Positions 62,515 through 64,000 of a stretch of 64,000 bases of DNA are shown one piece after another (position 1 is the first letter of the stretch; every line of letters begins with the position of its first letter). Location of the stretch: NCBI GenBank assembly GCA_003427395.1, contig BFEA01000020.1, forward strand, positions 2,268,039 through 2,332,038, given 5' to 3'. A program made the translations under genes and the position numbers. A model generated the notes under the pieces. It had not been told where the DNA came from. It was given only the letters and a program-made list of their open reading frames with translations, and searched no databases. The DNA is from Chara braunii. Its lineage: Eukaryota; Streptophyta; Charophyceae; Charales; Characeae.

Positions 62515-64000
62515 CTGTCTATGCCCGTCTATCTTAATAACTTTCTCTTCTGTGATCTCTTTTCTTCGTCTAAGTTACCCTTGACGTCAGGCGACAAGGG
62601 ACCATTTTGCCGTCGTGGTAGACGTCTTTCCCTTTCCTAGGAGGCATCTAAGGCGGGGGTTCGCTGCCTTAGGTGCCGGCCCTGCTAACGACTCGGAGTG
62701 GACCGCTCATGCGGGGGTATACCATGTTGCTGTGGTGCAGCCAGCCCGAATCTGAGATCCGAGGTTCGCTCGGGCGAGGACGAGGGGTGTCCCAGACCAC
62801 CTCCTAGGGAAAGGATATACGCCTATTCACAAAAGGGCTTTAAGACTTTTGACGCCTCGCGTTAAGGGGAGCTGCCATAGCATACCCCTATAGTGGTCGT
62901 TTTAGGGGTCACTTGTGCATGGAGAATTGAGCCACAAGAAGCTCGGTTCATGGTTACTAGTTGGAACAGAGCGCGGCTAGGCACTCTTGTCGTGGTTGGC
63001 CTCGCCACAAGAAGCGAGGACCAATCGGGTCGATATGACGAGCGAGGCTTGGATAGCTAAAAGTCGGGAACGACCTTTCCCAGCAGGGTCAACGAGAGTC
63101 AGGAGGACAAGGCAACCAACAAAATTTGAAGGCGGACCCTCATCTTTAATGAGGCATCCGGTGTTCGATTGTACAAGTCGATCGCTGACTTGTATAGTGG
63201 TAGCCGGATTACTTGCAGATGGCATTCACACCAAAGTTAGAATGAAAGTGTGGTCATCACTAGAGCAATAGCATCTTAACTTTGCTTGGAAGTTGGGATG
63301 TCAGCATTTCTTTGTTAGCAGTTAGTGTGGTATGGACTGAAAGAACTTGGCAACGCACCTCATCAAGTCGAAAAGACGTGTCAGCCCAGCCATTTGGCAG
63401 ACAAAGTGAAGATATTTTGGTCAGACGCCATTTGAGTGTCGCTATGCATGTAAATCATGCTTTTATCCTTTTGTTGATAAGTGTTATTTGATGTCGAGTC
63501 AACTCATCATGGCTCGTCGTCGGATGACAAGTCAAGTCAGCCTTTGTCGATTTGATCTGAACGAGTGGTATGCATGATTGTATCGATTTAAGAAGATAAG
63601 TCAATTTACGTTGACTTGAATTTTCTCTTGAAAGTGTTTTGTTTGATTAACTCTTGATTGTTTTTGAAAGAAGGGACTAGGATCGCTTGAAGTTTTTTTT
63701 CTTACGCTTGGAACATCACGTCCTAGTCGACCGGCGTACGTTCCGATTCCTGCGAGATCGGCGCCCTAGGGGCGGACGACGTTCGGGTTCACTTTAACCA
63801 TGCGTACCTATGCTACAACGAACGAGCAAACGCCCTCGACCGACCTACCTTTGCAATTGGATTATAAAAGCCTTCGCACGTGGGTCGGTAGCTCGGCGGG
63901 GATACGCCCCTAAGGGTGGTGACAGCCCCTTAGGGAAGGTAAGTTGTGCCCCGCGAGAACATATCCTGTCGTAGGGGACCGCGGGATGTACAACTGGCGC
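62515..64000 (+). mobile_element. 3' LTR-like region of G4 with structured module copy D (runs off window)
   Basis: 62,515-63,020 repeats 53,990-54,535; 63,670-64,000 repeats the structured module: GGGACTAGGA, ACGTCCTAGTCGACCGGCG, stem CCGACC/GGTCGG, TTATAAAAGCC, stem CCCTAAGGG/CCCTTAGGG, stem AGTTGT/ACAACT, TATCCTGTCGTA (63,962-63,973), then CTGGCGC at the window end. No ORF pair between them. No recognised gene. Confidence 0.65.

Overview
The window looks like repeat-rich nuclear DNA from a green-lineage eukaryote (plant or streptophyte alga). The evidence is Ty3/gypsy chromovirus-type polyproteins with chromodomains, L1-like LINEs with poly(A) tails, a plant-type U6 snRNA 3' sequence, tRNA-derived SINEs, TTTAGGG-like repeats, GTAAGT/CAG splice signals and one exon of a GH35 beta-galactosidase. 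A charophyte such as Chara is my guess for the genus, held with low confidence. No prokaryotic gene, rRNA operon or CRISPR array was seen. Nearly all protein-coding sequence belongs to decayed transposable elements. The only good host-gene signal is the GH35 exon near 40.1-40.6 kb.

Layout: 0-0.6 kb has purine-rich DNA and an array of TTGACC (W-box) units. 1.2-7 kb is a Ty3/gypsy element on + (G1: gag, protease, RT, RNase H, integrase, chromodomain-like tail) broken by in-frame stops and frameshifts. 7-12 kb is simple and tandem repeats. 12.3-12.6 kb is a + strand LINE endonuclease scrap. 12.7-21.2 kb is an L1-like LINE on - (ORF1 with zinc knuckle; ORF2 with endonuclease remnant, RT and zinc finger) joined to a second truncated LINE 3' end. 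22-28.8 kb has several diverged tandem-repeat families with hairpins. 28.8-29.3 kb is an LTR-like structured module. 29.4-31.4 kb is a fold-back element holding an LTR and gag scrap. 31.5-34 kb is the integrase/chromodomain end and LTR of a second chromovirus (G2). 34-38.2 kb is a + strand LINE split by a solo LTR. 39-40 kb is a second copy of that LTR. 40.1-40.6 kb holds three tandem copies of a GH35 exon. 40.6-44.5 kb has SINEs, palindromes and small repeats. 44.9-47.9 kb is a gypsy pol and 3' LTR on - (G3).

From 48.8 kb to the end lies a gag-protease element (G4, +) with an LTR-like 3' end. Its gag and protease are separated by an 11.3-kb imperfect palindrome (49,914-61,244). Each arm carries, from the outside in, a conserved open segment, hairpins with a U6 snRNA 3' end, an inward TATA box, a hairpin-rich repeat array and an LTR-like module. 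The outer ends and the centre all show the heptamer CGTTGTC/GACAACG. The left arm alone carries two unrecognised, uninterrupted ORFs (54.6-55.6 kb).

The LTR-like module recurs four times in the window (28.9, 56.4, 57.1 inverted, 63.7 kb) with compensatory substitutions in its stems, so it probably acts as structured RNA. I rate the palindrome, this module and the ORF pair as the most novel content. Assembly caveats: two exact 95-bp direct repeats straddle single Ns inside the minus-strand LINE (a k-mer-join artefact signature), about forty single Ns cluster at 13.3-21.1 kb, and a 188-bp N gap lies at 50,768.
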